This document shows positions 33,980 to 42,807 of a stretch of DNA of 64,000 nt, piece after piece; positions within the stretch are counted from its first letter, which is position 1, and every line of letters starts with the position of its first letter. The stretch is from Actinomyces massiliensis 4401292 (GTDB taxonomy: Bacteria > Actinomycetota > Actinomycetes > Actinomycetales > Actinomycetaceae), in contig NZ_JH711481.1 of assembly GCF_000269805.1 (NCBI RefSeq), forward strand, positions 1,737,789-1,801,788. The letters run 5' to 3'. Position numbers and translations under genes: made by a program. The notes under the pieces were generated by a model, which saw nothing but the letters and a program-made list of their open reading frames with translations, did no database searches and was not told the DNA's origin.

Positions 33980-34823
33980 AGACTCTGAAAGCACTGACAA
34001 GACTGAACACGCTCAAAGCACTGAAAACGCTGAGGCCGCCGGCCCGGTCGGCAGGGGGCGCACGGCGGATACGCCCGGTCGTGTTGCGCTCACTCGTTCA
34101 GAACGACTGCGCAGCCAGGGAAGCAGGGGGGAGGCCGGCCGCCCCTTTCTGCGCGGACTGCTGACTCTCATCGTCGTACTGGCGATCATCGCGATTGTGC
34201 GCACTCTGTTCGTGCAGAGCTACACCATTCCCTCGGGATCCATGGAGGACACCCTCCACGCGGGCGACCGCATCCTGGTCACTCTGTACGACACCGATTC
34301 CGTCCAGCACGGTGACGTCGTGGTGTTCACCGACCCGGATCACTGGCTCACCGATCCCGAGCCGACCGGAGCCGCTCGTTTCGCCCAGGATGTGCTGGTC
34401 TTCCTGCGCATCCTGCCGCAGGACGCGGGGCACCATCTCGTCAAGCGGGTCGTCGGGCTCCCGGGCGATCACATCGTGGCCGATGGCTCCGGTCCTGTAA
34501 GCGTCAACGGAGTCGTTCTCGATGAGCCCTATCTCAAGCCCGGCCGCACCAGCTCGGACATCGCCTTCGACGTCACCGTCCCTGACGGTTACGTGTGGGT
34601 CATGGGGGACAATCGGTCGAACTCGGCGGATTCCCGACTGCATCAGGGCGATGCGCACGGCGGGTTCGTTCCAGCCGAGGATATCGTCGGCATTGCGAGG
34701 TTCGTCTACTGGCCCATCGGGCGCTGGTCAGGTCTTGTGGGCGGTCGGGACGTGTTCTCGCAGGTGCCGCAGGCTGCTTCCGTGCCGACTGTCGTGCCCG
34801 CTCCGACCGCCGGTGAGGGGTGA
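33969..34823 (+). CDS. lepB: signal peptidase I (first copy)
   Basis: Cleaves signal peptides of exported proteins at the outer face of the membrane. Cytoplasmic N-terminus of about 60 residues, one transmembrane helix (about 60-83), then the catalytic Ser S91 in IPSGSM and Lys K159 in HHLVKRVVGLPGD, and box E VWVMGDNRSNSADSR. 284 residues. It overlaps the trmD stop by 11 nt with AGGAGGTCC upstream. The first 30 residues are encoded by 9-bp units (33978-34031, GAAAGCACT type). A second, larger LepB follows rplS. Confidence 0.95.
   Translation: MSTEDSESTDKTEHAQSTENAEAAGPVGRGRTADTPGRVALTRSERLRSQGSRGEAGRPFLRGLLTLIVVLAIIAIVRTLFVQSYTIPSGSMEDTLHAGDRILVTLYDTDSVQHGDVVVFTDPDHWLTDPEPTGAARFAQDVLVFLRILPQDAGHHLVKRVVGLPGDHIVADGSGPVSVNGVVLDEPYLKPGRTSSDIAFDVTVPDGYVWVMGDNRSNSADSRLHQGDAHGGFVPAEDIVGIARFVYWPIGRWSGLVGGRDVFSQVPQAASVPTVVPAPTAGEG
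33978..34031 (+). repeat. 9-bp-period tandem repeat at the lepB 5' end
   Basis: Six degenerate units (GAAGACTCT, GAAAGCACT, GACAAGACT and so on) encode a Glu/Asp-x-Thr/Ala pattern in the cytoplasmic N-terminus. Confidence 0.8.
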
Positions 34824-35103
34824 GGGAGCGAGCGACGAGCGAGGAGGTTTGAGGAAGGCTGACAGCCCGGGGCACGTGAAGTCGGGCACTCGCGCCTGAA
34901 CGCCCTCGCAGCCCCGCGCCGCGCTGTGGCAAACTAAGCCCGCCTCCGGGCCTCGAGTATCCTCTGCCACTGGGGAGGTGCTCATGCGCAGGACCCGCGG
35001 GCGATCGAGAACGGCGCAGTCGCTCCATCGGGACCGGCCCGAGGCGAGTCGCGGCGTCGCCTACCAAGCGCCCATGACCAGTGGCACGAGCGTGGAGAGA
35101 ATA
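34824..35103 (+). other. intergenic/leader region before rplS
   Basis: 280 nt without a convincing gene. It contains an inverted GTGGCA ... TGCCAC pair around 34930-34972 and a purine-rich stretch just after lepB. It may carry the rplS promoter and an mRNA leader, but I see no sure -35/-10 pair and no known ribosomal leader motif. Confidence 0.4.
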
Positions 35104-35454
35104 ATGACCAACCTGATCGACCAGATCGATGCCGCTTCGCTGCGCGACGATGTGCCCGCCTTCCGCCCCGGTGACACCCTCAAGGTGCACGTCAAGGTCG
35201 TCGAGGGCAGCCGCACCCGTACCCAGGTCTTCCAGGGCGTTGTGATCGCCCGTCAGGGCGGCGGCGTTTCGGAGACCTTCACCATCCGCAAGATCTCCTT
35301 CGGCGTCGGCGTTGAGCGCACCTTCCCGGTCCACACGCCCACCGTTGAGAAGATCGAGGTCGTCGCCCGCGGTGACGTGCGCCGCGCCAAGCTGTACTAC
35401 CTGCGCAACCTGCGCGGCAAGGCCGCCAAGATCAAGGAGCGCCGCGAGAGCTGA
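35104..35454 (+). CDS. rplS: 50S ribosomal protein L19
   Basis: L19 sits at the 30S-50S interface. The 116-residue protein has the full family pattern: [58 protein letters not shown], and [20 protein letters not shown] 35104 follows GGAGAG; the frame extends upstream without conservation. It is placed between the two signal peptidase genes, as in many actinobacteria, and is followed by a terminator. Confidence 0.97.
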   Translation: MTNLIDQIDAASLRDDVPAFRPGDTLKVHVKVVEGSRTRTQVFQGVVIARQGGGVSETFTIRKISFGVGVERTFPVHTPTVEKIEVVARGDVRRAKLYYLRNLRGKAAKIKERRES

Positions 35455-35483
35455 GGGGCGCCCTCTATGCTCTTCGGTGATGT

Positions 35484-35503
35484 CCGGGGCCTCCGGGCCC
35501 CGG
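35484..35503 (+). terminator. terminator after rplS
   Basis: CCGGGGCC-TCCG-GGCCCCGG hairpin followed by a pyrimidine-rich tract (35505-35520). A second imperfect hairpin (35524-35534 with 35541-35553) comes before lepB2. Confidence 0.75.
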
Positions 35504-35594
35504 CATCCTTCCTCTCCCTTTACTGACGCCACTACTGAACTAGTGAGGCGTCACAGCCTCCCCACGTATACGCAAACCTCGGAACAGGAGCACG

Positions 35595-37790
35595 GTGACC
35601 TCACCGAAGGACGACCTCGAGGAGCTCAAGCCCGACGTCGGCGACGGCGGCGCATTGACCTCTCCCGATGAGGAGCGGGCTGAAGACGTATCCGTGGTCG
35701 CCCTCGTTGATGAGAGTGCGATGCAGGCTCGGTGGACGCAGGAGGGCGCTGGGGCTGCGGTAGTCGATGTCGTGCGGGATCGGGCCGTCCGGCCTGGGAC
35801 GGTTGCCGTAGTCGATGAGCCTGGCGAGTCTGACGAGCCGGGCGAGGCCGAAGGGCCTGATGAACCCGTCGAGGGCGCGGTGGCGGCCGAGTCGGCCGAG
35901 CTCGAGCCTGAGTCCGAGGCGGAGCGCACGGGGGACGAACCGTCTGCCACGCCCGACGAGCCCGGGGGTGAGCGGGCCCGGGCCGGTGAGCCCGATCCGG
36001 ACGCGGAGGGGCCGACCGAGTCGGCCGCCGTGGTCGGTGAGGGCGAGTCTGGCGAGCCGGGTGAGGCCGAAGGGCCTGACCCGGCTGAACAACCCGTGGA
36101 GGGCGCGGTGGCCGCCGAGTCGGCCTCCTCGACTGAGTCGGACTCTGCTGAGCCCGAGGCGCGTGAGGCGGGCGCGGCTGATAGCGCTGAAAATGCTGAC
36201 AGTGCCTACAGAGCCGGCAGCGAGGCGCCTGACGAGTCCGGGGCTCCTGGGAGTGAGTTGCCTGAGTCGGGGGAGCCCACGGCTGTTGAGGCTGAGCCGG
36301 ACGAGCTGGACGAGCCCGCTGCGGAAGCGGATGACGGCGTTGGCAGCGTTGGCAGTGCTGACGGGGCTGGCAGCGTTGGCAGTGATACCGGCGACGACGG
36401 CGATGACTCTGAGACCGGCGATATGGCGGGGGAGTCCGTGCGTGCCGGGGCGCCCGAATCGGAGTCTGATGATCGGGCCGACGCTCATGCTCACGAGGCG
36501 GCGGCCGGCGGCGTCGAGGATGCAGACGAATCAGAGGGCGCTGCGGATGCTGACGACACTGCGGACGCTGAATACATTGAAAACGCTGAAGGCGCTGAAG
36601 GCACTGAAGGCGCTGAGGACACTGACTCGACCGCTGCGGAGCCGTATGCCGAGCGGGCATCGGCTGCTGACGGAGCCGACGATGCCGACGAAGCTGCTGA
36701 GGTGGTCCCCGAAGCTGTTGAGGCTGCGACTGACACCGCTGATGTCGAGCCGTCAGGGGCTGAACCCGCTGAGTTAGCTGATTTAGCTGAGCCCGCCGGG
36801 CCTGCCGAGGCTGCGCCTCGTACGGAGGAGCCCGCCCGTGCCCCGGAGGTCGAGGGCCTCGGCGCTGACGCCGTCGCCATCGAGTCCGGAGTGCTCCTGG
36901 AGGCGGATGACGAGGGCTCCCAGGGCGACGCCGAGGCTGGAGTCGATTCCGCTGAGGCTGGCGCAGCCGGCGAGTTGGACGAGGCGGTTGACTCGGAGGC
37001 GGCAGAGAAGCCGGGAACCTCGAAAAGCTCAGAAAGCTCAGAGAAGGCTACAGACCTGCCGCCCTCCTATCCGCCCGCCCGGCGCCCTCGCCCCCTGCCG
37101 GTTCCGGGCGAGGAGGAGGATGATTCTGAGGAGGACCGACCGCGTCGCGGCTGGCTGTCCACCCTCGCCGTCGTCGTGGTCGTCTTGGCCCTGTCCGCCT
37201 TCATCAAGACCCACATCGTCCAGACCTTCGCGATCCCCTCCGGTTCAATGGAGAACACCCTGCAGACCGAGGATCATGTCTCGGTGCGGATGTACCACCC
37301 GCATGATGTGCATCGCGGGGATATCGTCGTCTTCACGGACCCGGGCGGTTGGCTCGACACCGAGGAGCCTTCCGGGATCAACGGAATCGTGCGCGACGGG
37401 CTCATCCTCACCGGCCTGCTGCCCGAGAACTCCGGACATCACCTCATCAAGCGCGTGATCGGCGTCTCCGGTGACCGCATCACCTCCGACGGCGCAGGCG
37501 CCCTGACCGTCAACGGCGTACCCCTGCAGGAGACCTACATCAAGGACGGTGCTGCGCCGTCCCTGGTGCCCTTCGACATCATCGTCCCCGAGGGATGCAT
37601 CTGGGTGATGGGGGACAACCGCTCCAACTCCTCGGACTCCCGCTTCCACCAGGACGATCCGCATGGTGGCGCCGTGCCGTTGGATGATGTCGTCGGCGTG
37701 GCCACCAATGTTGTGTGGCCGGTGAGCCGCTGGGATTCGCTCGACGAGGGCGAGGCGGTCTTCCGCGACGTGCCCGATCCCAATCGGTGA
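35595..37790 (+). CDS. lepB: signal peptidase I (second copy) with a roughly 510-residue acidic cytoplasmic domain
   Basis: The C-terminal 220 residues are a standard signal peptidase: transmembrane helix at about 518-537, catalytic Ser S551 in IPSGSM, Lys K619 in HLIKRVIGVSGD, and WVMGDNRSNSSDSR. Before the helix is a very long low-complexity region almost without hydrophobic residues, made of Ala, Glu, Asp, Gly, Ser and Pro, with many 9-bp-period repeats (for example around 36570-36630). It should lie in the cytoplasm. GTG 35595 has AGGAG 5 nt upstream. Signal peptidases normally have a short N-terminus, so this domain is exceptional; its role is unknown. Confidence 0.95.
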   Translation: MTSPKDDLEELKPDVGDGGALTSPDEERAEDVSVVALVDESAMQARWTQEGAGAAVVDVVRDRAVRPGTVAVVDEPGESDEPGEAEGPDEPVEGAVAAESAELEPESEAERTGDEPSATPDEPGGERARAGEPDPDAEGPTESAAVVGEGESGEPGEAEGPDPAEQPVEGAVAAESASSTESDSAEPEAREAGAADSAENADSAYRAGSEAPDESGAPGSELPESGEPTAVEAEPDELDEPAAEADDGVGSVGSADGAGSVGSDTGDDGDDSETGDMAGESVRAGAPESESDDRADAHAHEAAAGGVEDADESEGAADADDTADAEYIENAEGAEGTEGAEDTDSTAAEPYAERASAADGADDADEAAEVVPEAVEAATDTADVEPSGAEPAELADLAEPAGPAEAAPRTEEPARAPEVEGLGADAVAIESGVLLEADDEGSQGDAEAGVDSAEAGAAGELDEAVDSEAAEKPGTSKSSESSEKATDLPPSYPPARRPRPLPVPGEEEDDSEEDRPRRGWLSTLAVVVVVLALSAFIKTHIVQTFAIPSGSMENTLQTEDHVSVRMYHPHDVHRGDIVVFTDPGGWLDTEEPSGINGIVRDGLILTGLLPENSGHHLIKRVIGVSGDRITSDGAGALTVNGVPLQETYIKDGAAPSLVPFDIIVPEGCIWVMGDNRSNSSDSRFHQDDPHGGAVPLDDVVGVATNVVWPVSRWDSLDEGEAVFRDVPDPNR

Positions 37791-37815
37791 CATCGGCGCT
37801 CCCGATGATTCCCCG

Positions 37816-38613
37816 ATGACGACAGCACGACGACTCCGCCCGGATAGCGGTGTCGAGGACGAGCTCCTGCGGCATCATGAGCTGGTCGGTGGCATGGACG
37901 AGGTCGGCCGCGGCTCGCTGGCGGGCCCCGTCACCGTGGGCCTGGCTGTCGTCGATCGTGGAACCTCGGATGCCTTTCCTCAGGGACTCGCCGATTCCAA
38001 ACAGCTCACGCCTCGTCGCCGTGAGGCTCTGGTGGAGCCGTGCCGTGCCTGGGTCCTCGACTGGGCTGTGGCTCACGCCGCACCCGGGGAGATCGACGCC
38101 CTCGGCATCGTGGGCGCCCTGCGTCTCGCGGGACGGCGGGCCCTCGCCCGGATGGCCGCCCGCGATCACCTCCCCGGAGCGATCATCCTCGACGGCAGGG
38201 CGGACTGGCTGACCGAGCCCGAGCCCGACTTGCTCGATGCCCTGGGCGCCCAGCCCTCTGCTGTGCCTGTTGAGCCTGTTGCTGTGTCTGTTGAGTCTGT
38301 TGAGTCGATCGGAGAGGCCCGCCAATCGATCGGCGATGAATCCGTCCTGTCCGCCCGCTTCACCCCGGCCGTGCGCATGGAGGTCAAGGGAGACGCCCGC
38401 TGCGCCATCGTCGCCGCGGCCTCCATCCTGGCCAAGGTCGAGCGGGACGCCCTCATGTCGGCCCTGCCGGACCCCGGCTACGACTGGGCGTCCAATAAGG
38501 GATACGCCTCCGCCGCCCACGTCGAGGCACTGGCGCGCCTCGGTGCGAGCGACCAGCACCGCCGCTCATGGAACTTGCCCGGAGTCGGCTCTTTCGTGGA
38601 CGCTGAGCGCTGA
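37816..38613 (+). CDS. rnhB: ribonuclease HII
   Basis: Removes ribonucleotides from DNA. Active-site residues D28 and E29 are in GGMDEVGRGSLAGPV, with the further acidic residue in KGDARC and the conserved IVAAASILAKVERD. The end (GYASAAHVEALARLG, HRRSWNLPG) is typical. An insertion of about 40 residues (roughly 148-188, Pro/Val/Glu/Ser-rich, from repeats of TCTGTTGAG type) splits the fold at a loop, giving 265 residues against about 220. No clear ribosome site is seen at ATG 37816. It follows lepB2 by 25 nt. Confidence 0.94.
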   Translation: MTTARRLRPDSGVEDELLRHHELVGGMDEVGRGSLAGPVTVGLAVVDRGTSDAFPQGLADSKQLTPRRREALVEPCRAWVLDWAVAHAAPGEIDALGIVGALRLAGRRALARMAARDHLPGAIILDGRADWLTEPEPDLLDALGAQPSAVPVEPVAVSVESVESIGEARQSIGDESVLSARFTPAVRMEVKGDARCAIVAAASILAKVERDALMSALPDPGYDWASNKGYASAAHVEALARLGASDQHRRSWNLPGVGSFVDAER

Positions 38614-38699
38614 ATCTGTTGCCCGGCCGTGATCGGCACGGCGCGACGCGCCATCGGCGCCTGCTCGGGCCGCACGCTCAGGACGTGCATGATGGAGTC

Positions 38700-39005
38700 G
38701 TGAGCGCTGAAGACCTCGAGTCCTATGAGAACGATCTGGAGCTGGACCTGTACCGCGAGTACAGGGATGTCGTCTCGTTGTTCTCCTACGTGGTGGAGAC
38801 CGAGCGCCGCTTCTACCTGGCCAACGCCGTTGATGTGCAGGTGCGCACCAACGGCGGCGAGGTCTTCTTCGAGCTCAGTCTTGAGGACGCCTGGGTGTGG
38901 GACATCTACCGCTCCAGCCGCTTCGTGAAGTCGGTCCATGTGGTCACCTTCAAAGACGTCAACGTCGAGGAACTCACCAAGCCGGAGATGGATATCCCCT
39001 CATGA
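38700..39005 (+). CDS. DUF2469-family protein
   Basis: A 101-residue protein conserved across actinobacteria at this exact position between rnhB and yraN. The pattern SAEDLESYENDLELDLYREYRDVVSLFSYVVETERRFYLAN and ELSLEDAWVWDIYRSSRFVKSV is unmistakable for the family. GTG 38700 gives the family start; GTG 38685 is an in-frame alternative. Function is not established. Confidence 0.93.
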   Translation: MSAEDLESYENDLELDLYREYRDVVSLFSYVVETERRFYLANAVDVQVRTNGGEVFFELSLEDAWVWDIYRSSRFVKSVHVVTFKDVNVEELTKPEMDIPS

Positions 39006-39153
39006 CCTGCGACGCAGATACGGTGCGCGTGTGACGCGAAACGCATCGCAGGGCTCCACCGCTTAGCTCGCACGGCGCTTTCCCACCGGGCTCGACGACG
39101 CCGTTGTCGTCAGCCGCCCTCCGCCGCGCATGCTGGTGGCGGAGGTGATCATC

Positions 39154-39567
39154 GTGATCATGACAACTGCAGGGCTCGAGCGGGCAGCCGTGGGCCGACG
39201 CGGCGAGGATCTCGCCGCCCGGTACCTCAGCGATCACGGCTGGCAAATCGTGGATCGCAACTGGCGTCCCGGAACCGGATTGCGCGGTGAGCTCGATCTG
39301 GTCGCCCTGGAACCCGCGGGAACCGCCGGCGAGGGTCCGCCCGTTCTCGTGGTCATCGAGGTCAAGACCCGTACGAGTCTGAGGGCCGGGCCTCCGGCCG
39401 CATCCGTCGATGCGGACAAACTCATGCGCCTGCGCGTTCTCGCTGCGGCCTGGGCCGCCCAGAATCCCGTGTCTCACGGGCGTTTCCGCCTCGATGTGAT
39501 CTCCGTGCTTCTGCGCTCGGGCCTGCCCGCCGAACTGCGCCATCACCGTGGAGTGGGCGCATCATGA
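39154..39567 (+). CDS. UPF0102/YraN-family endonuclease-like protein
   Basis: A small restriction-endonuclease-fold protein with the PD-(D/E)xK-like core GLRGELDLVAL ... LVVIEVKTRTS, and the N-terminal GRRGEDLAARYLSDHGW. Found next to comM and dprA in most bacteria and thought to act on DNA or recombination intermediates; its role is unproven. GGAGGTGA (39141-39148) favours GTG 39154; ATG 39160 is close and in frame. It overlaps comM by 4 nt (ATGA). Confidence 0.9.
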   Translation: MIMTTAGLERAAVGRRGEDLAARYLSDHGWQIVDRNWRPGTGLRGELDLVALEPAGTAGEGPPVLVVIEVKTRTSLRAGPPAASVDADKLMRLRVLAAAWAAQNPVSHGRFRLDVISVLLRSGLPAELRHHRGVGAS

Positions 39568-41135
39568 GCCTGGCGCGCACCCTTGCCGTGACCCTGACCG
39601 GCCTGGAGGGGCATCTTGTCGATGTTGAGGCCCACTCGAGTTCAGGACTGCCCGGCTTCACCCTCGTGGGCCTTCCCGACGCCGCCGTGCGCGAGTCGCG
39701 CGAACGCGTACGAGCCGCGTTGACGGTCTGCGGCGTCACCTGGGGAGAGCAGCGCCTGACGGTCAACCTCTCTCCGGCGGACCTGCGCAAGACCGGCACC
39801 GGATTCGACGTGGCGCTGGCGCTGGCGGTGCTCGGAGCACGTGATCTGCTGCCCCCGCGCGCTCTGGCGGTGCTGGCCCGCACCGTCTACATCGGCGAGC
39901 TCGGCCTGGACGGCTCCATCCATGCGGTGCGCGGCATCCTGCCGGCTGTGCGCACGGCCGTGGAGGCCGGTGTTCCCGATGTCATCGTGGCCGCCCCCGC
40001 CGCCCGCGAAGCCGCCCTCGTTCCGGGCGCTCGCGTGCGCGCGGTCGACCATATCGGTGAGCTCGTGGAGGACTACGGCGGCAGGCTGCCCCCGCGTGCC
40101 CGGGCAGTCGTCGAGCGCGCCCGCCGCCGTGGCGAGCAGTCCCGCGAGCCGCGGAGCCATCCGGAGGCTCGCATCCCCGACCTCGCCGATGTCGTCGGAC
40201 AGGCCGAGGCCCGCCATGCCCTGGAGGTCGCGGCCGCAGGCGGGCACCACCTGCTCCTCGTGGGGCCTCCCGGTGCGGGCAAGACCATGCTGGCCGAGCG
40301 CCTGCCCTCGATCCTGCCCGCACTGGATGCCGAGGACGCCGTGACCGTCACCTCCTTGCACTCCCTGGCGGGCACCTTCGATCCCGACTCCGGCCTGCTG
40401 ACCGCTCCGCCTCTACGGGCCCCGCACCATACCGCCACCAGGGCGGCGGTCGTCGGCGGCGGCAGCGGTACGCCTCGGCCGGGCGACGTGTCACTCGCTC
40501 ACCGCGGAGTCCTCTTCCTCGACGAGGCGCCGGAGTTCCCCAGCGGCGTCCTGGACTGCCTGCGCCAGCCCCTGGAGACCGGTTCGGTCACCATCGATCG
40601 GGTCGGCGGGCGGGCGGCCTTCCCCGCCGCCTTCCAGCTCGTTCTGGCGGCCAACCCCTGTCCCTGCGGCAAGGGCGGCGGGCGCGGGTTGGAGTGCACC
40701 TGCACATCCCTGCGGCGCAGGCGCTACTTCTCCCGGTTGTCGGGGCCGCTCCTGGATCGCATCGACATCCAGGTCGATGTTGCGGCCGTCACCGCCCGGG
40801 ACCTGGCAGCCGGTGCTGCCGGCGAGTCGAGCCGGGACGTCGCCGCACGTGTGCGGCAGGCCCGCGCTCGAGCCGCCCATCGGCTCGCGGAGACGCCCTG
40901 GCGGCTCACGGGGCAGGTGCCGGGGTCCTGGTTGCGCTCGGCCTCCTCCGGGATGGAGCCGGCCCTGCTGACCCCGCTCATGGCGGCGCTGGATCGTGGC
41001 GATCTCACGCTGCGCGGCGTGGACCGAGTTCTCCGCCTGGCCTGGACCCTGGCCGATCTGGCCGCCAGACCGGCTCCCACTGCCGCCGACCTCGGCGGCG
41101 CGCTGGCCCTGCGCACGAGAGGAGCGCGTCTGTGA
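39564..41135 (+). CDS. comM: ComM/YifB-family AAA+ ATPase (Mg-chelatase-like)
   Basis: ComM is a hexameric helicase that promotes branch migration during natural transformation. A Lon-like N-terminal domain (GLPGFTLVGLPDAAVRESRERVRAAL) precedes the AAA+ core with Walker A LVGPPGAGKTMLAERLP, Walker B RGVLFLDEAPEF, and a Zn-finger-like CPCGKGGGRGLECTCT before the arginine-rich part. Length 523 residues is normal. It overlaps yraN and dprA by 4 nt each, so the three genes form one coupled unit for handling incoming DNA. Confidence 0.95.
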   Translation: MSLARTLAVTLTGLEGHLVDVEAHSSSGLPGFTLVGLPDAAVRESRERVRAALTVCGVTWGEQRLTVNLSPADLRKTGTGFDVALALAVLGARDLLPPRALAVLARTVYIGELGLDGSIHAVRGILPAVRTAVEAGVPDVIVAAPAAREAALVPGARVRAVDHIGELVEDYGGRLPPRARAVVERARRRGEQSREPRSHPEARIPDLADVVGQAEARHALEVAAAGGHHLLLVGPPGAGKTMLAERLPSILPALDAEDAVTVTSLHSLAGTFDPDSGLLTAPPLRAPHHTATRAAVVGGGSGTPRPGDVSLAHRGVLFLDEAPEFPSGVLDCLRQPLETGSVTIDRVGGRAAFPAAFQLVLAANPCPCGKGGGRGLECTCTSLRRRRYFSRLSGPLLDRIDIQVDVAAVTARDLAAGAAGESSRDVAARVRQARARAAHRLAETPWRLTGQVPGSWLRSASSGMEPALLTPLMAALDRGDLTLRGVDRVLRLAWTLADLAARPAPTAADLGGALALRTRGARL

Positions 41136-42739
41136 CCCCGACCGACCTGACCGATGCGCCCACACGCCTGCCTGACGGCCCTGGGGATGCCGGCTGCCCT
41201 GATGGTGCTGCCTGCCCTGACGGCCTCGATGTCATCGACGGCCCGGCAGACAGCTCGGCAGAAAACTCGGCTGATACAGCCTGTGCAGTGGTCGCGCTGC
41301 CGGAGAGAGCCGGCGCTGCTGCACCGCAGAACGTCCGGGAGGATGCCCGGGCCGGGGCCGGATCCGCTTCCGGTCGGGCCCCGACGGCGGGCGGGCGGCT
41401 CTCCGGGGCGGGTCCGCAGCGCCGACTGCAGGCCCGTGCCATCCAGGATGAGGCTCTGGCGCGGGCCACCTGGTCACGGCTAGCCGAGCCCGCCGACCAT
41501 GCCGCTTGCGCACTCGTCGGCAACCTGGGAGCGGGCCCGGCTCTCGCCTGGCTCCTCGACGAGGCCCTGGACTGCGAGGGATCGCCGCTGCCGGCGCCAC
41601 GACCGCCGATCGCGCCCCGCGGCGATGCGGCCGGGGCCGGCGCCGCCTGGAGGAGAGCGGCCGCCCGCTGGGCGCCCAGACTCGCCGGTCTGGATATCCG
41701 CCGCGAGCTCGAGGCCTTGGAGAGGCTCGGCGGCAGCCTCATCCTGCCCACCGACTCGTGGTGGCCCACCGGATTGGACGATCTCGAACATCCGCCCCAC
41801 TGCCTATGGGTCCGCGGGGACCCGGCGCTGCTGCCATCGCAGTGTCGTGAGGGCCCTGAGAGCCCTGAGAGCCCTGAGGGCGAGCCGCCGAGGCGGTCAT
41901 CCGTCGGCGCCCGGCGCACTCGGGCAGACCTCGTTGCCGCCGGTCCCGGCACCGGACGGGCCCTGGCCCTGGTGGGTGCGCGGGCCTCCACCGATTACGG
42001 GGAGCGCGTGGCCGCCCGGATCGCCTCAGACCTGACGACGTGGGGCGTCGTGGTCGTCTCCGGCGGCGCCTTCGGCATTGATGCAGCTGCCCACCGCGGT
42101 GCCCTACGCTCCGGTCCGACGCTGTCCGTGAGCGCCGGGGGAGTGGATCGCCTCTACCCGACGGGGAATGCCGATCTGCTGCACGCCATCATCGACACCG
42201 GTGCTCTCGTGGCCGAGGTGCCACCGGGCTGTCGGCCCGGCCGTCACCGCTTCCTGACGCGCAATCGTCTGATCGCGGCCCTGAGCGAGGCCACCGTCGT
42301 CGTCGAGGCCGCTTGGCGCTCCGGGGCACTGTCCACCGCCCGGCACGCTCGTGACCTCGGCCGCGGCCTCGGGGCCGTGCCCGGCCCGGTGACCTCCATG
42401 GGGTCGGTCGGCTGCCACCGCTTGCTGCGAGACGGGGCGGTGTGCATCACCGATGCCGAGGACGCCCTGGAGCTCGTCGCCCCTCTGGGCAGCGTGGACC
42501 CCGAGGCCACCCGCGCCGCAGTCCCCGGCAACGCCGGCTCGGGACTGCTCGATGGACTGACGGGGGAGGCCTCCATGGTCGTCGATGCTCTTCCCGCACG
42601 GGGCGCGGCCACCGTCGGGGCGCTTGCCCGCGTGGCGGGCCTGTCGGAGCAGGATGTCGTCTCGACTCTCGGGCTGCTCGAGCTCTCCGGACGCGTCGAG
42701 CGCGACGGCTCGCGCTGGCGCCGACGCGCCGCCCGGTGA
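41132..42739 (+). CDS. dprA: DNA-processing protein DprA
   Basis: DprA loads RecA on single-stranded DNA taken up by the cell. The Rossmann-like core is clear: LALVGARASTDYGERVAARIASDL, VVSGGAFGIDAAAHRGAL, and RFLTRNRLIAALSEATVVVEA, followed by SGALSTARHARDLGR and a C-terminal winged helix. GTG 41132 overlaps the comM stop with GAGAGGAGC upstream. It is 535 residues; the N-terminus (about 120 residues, Ala/Gly/Asp-rich) is a poorly conserved extension, and a Pro-Glu-Ser repeat from 9-bp units (41849-41875) interrupts the domain before the core. Confidence 0.94.
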   Translation: MTPTDLTDAPTRLPDGPGDAGCPDGAACPDGLDVIDGPADSSAENSADTACAVVALPERAGAAAPQNVREDARAGAGSASGRAPTAGGRLSGAGPQRRLQARAIQDEALARATWSRLAEPADHAACALVGNLGAGPALAWLLDEALDCEGSPLPAPRPPIAPRGDAAGAGAAWRRAAARWAPRLAGLDIRRELEALERLGGSLILPTDSWWPTGLDDLEHPPHCLWVRGDPALLPSQCREGPESPESPEGEPPRRSSVGARRTRADLVAAGPGTGRALALVGARASTDYGERVAARIASDLTTWGVVVVSGGAFGIDAAAHRGALRSGPTLSVSAGGVDRLYPTGNADLLHAIIDTGALVAEVPPGCRPGRHRFLTRNRLIAALSEATVVVEAAWRSGALSTARHARDLGRGLGAVPGPVTSMGSVGCHRLLRDGAVCITDAEDALELVAPLGSVDPEATRAAVPGNAGSGLLDGLTGEASMVVDALPARGAATVGALARVAGLSEQDVVSTLGLLELSGRVERDGSRWRRRAAR

Positions 42740-42795
42740 GGGTAGTGAAGACGCGCATGAAGACGTGTGGAGACACGTGAAGACGCAGGGGTCGC

Positions 42796-42801
42796 TAGCC
42801 T
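42796..42801 (+). promoter_or_regulatory. probable -10 box of a leaderless xerC mRNA
   Basis: TAGCCT ends 6 nt before ATG 42808, with no Shine-Dalgarno. The upstream sequence has several GAAGACG motifs whose meaning is unclear. Confidence 0.4.
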
Positions 42802-42807
42802 GCCTCC

